5,213 bases of DNA from Chloroflexota bacterium. Lineage in GTDB: Bacteria; Chloroflexota; Chloroflexia; Thermomicrobiales; UBA6265. The notes below the pieces were generated by a model. It searched no databases. It worked only from the letters and a program-made list of their open reading frames with translations, and was not told the DNA's origin. Location of the stretch: the NCBI GenBank assembly GCA_019348515.1, contig JAHWJF010000305.1:1-5213 (forward strand). Reading direction: 5' to 3'. Of the stretch, positions 5,213-5,213 are shown piece by piece (the stretch's first letter is position 1; every line of letters begins with the position of its first letter). The position numbers were made by a program, and so were the translations under genes.

Positions 5213-5213
5213 T

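Noticed and set aside
1..5213. CRISPR array, tRNA, rRNA or insertion sequence
   Set aside because: No regularly spaced repeats, no tRNA cloverleaf or rRNA signature, and no transposase or terminal inverted repeats were seen.

Overview
The window is GC-rich bacterial chromosome with ordinary housekeeping genes mixed with less characterised ones. Base composition, codon use and the pairing of a dual OB-fold protein with DUF488 proteins suggest a Chloroflexota (Thermomicrobia/Sphaerobacter-like) or similar high-GC organism. This is an inference, since no rRNA or other marker gene is present.

Left part (1-1060). On the minus strand lies dcd (dCTP deaminase, 284-880), followed downstream by a short uncertain ORF (106-297) and a possible partial ORF running off the left edge. 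dcd is divergent from nadA. The region between them holds a near-consensus sigma-70 promoter for nadA, overlapped at its -35 box by a 13-bp inverted repeat that looks like an operator, and a weaker promoter candidate for dcd.

Middle (1061-3200). nadA encodes quinolinate synthase, the [4Fe-4S] enzyme of de novo NAD synthesis. Its most likely start is the ATG at 1163, which leaves a GC-rich leader of about 110 nt that can form three hairpins. Next comes the most notable gene: a BCP/PrxQ-type peroxiredoxin (2643-3089) whose reading frame contains a TGA exactly where the peroxidatic cysteine belongs. A bacterial SECIS-like hairpin lies at the expected distance after the TGA, and there is no cysteine anywhere else in the protein. 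It is best read as a selenocysteine peroxiredoxin that simple ORF calling would truncate to 2796-3089. A strong terminator hairpin follows.

Right part (3258-5160). A minus-strand dual OB-domain gene is split by a -1 frameshift at a TTTT run. Divergent from it, two DUF488 genes sit in tandem with a 1-bp stop/start overlap, so they are probably an operon. They are distant relatives that share the IGH/IGF, DVR/DIR and CSE...CHR motifs. The three genes look like a functional module of unknown role. The window ends in a short repeat-rich intergenic stretch.
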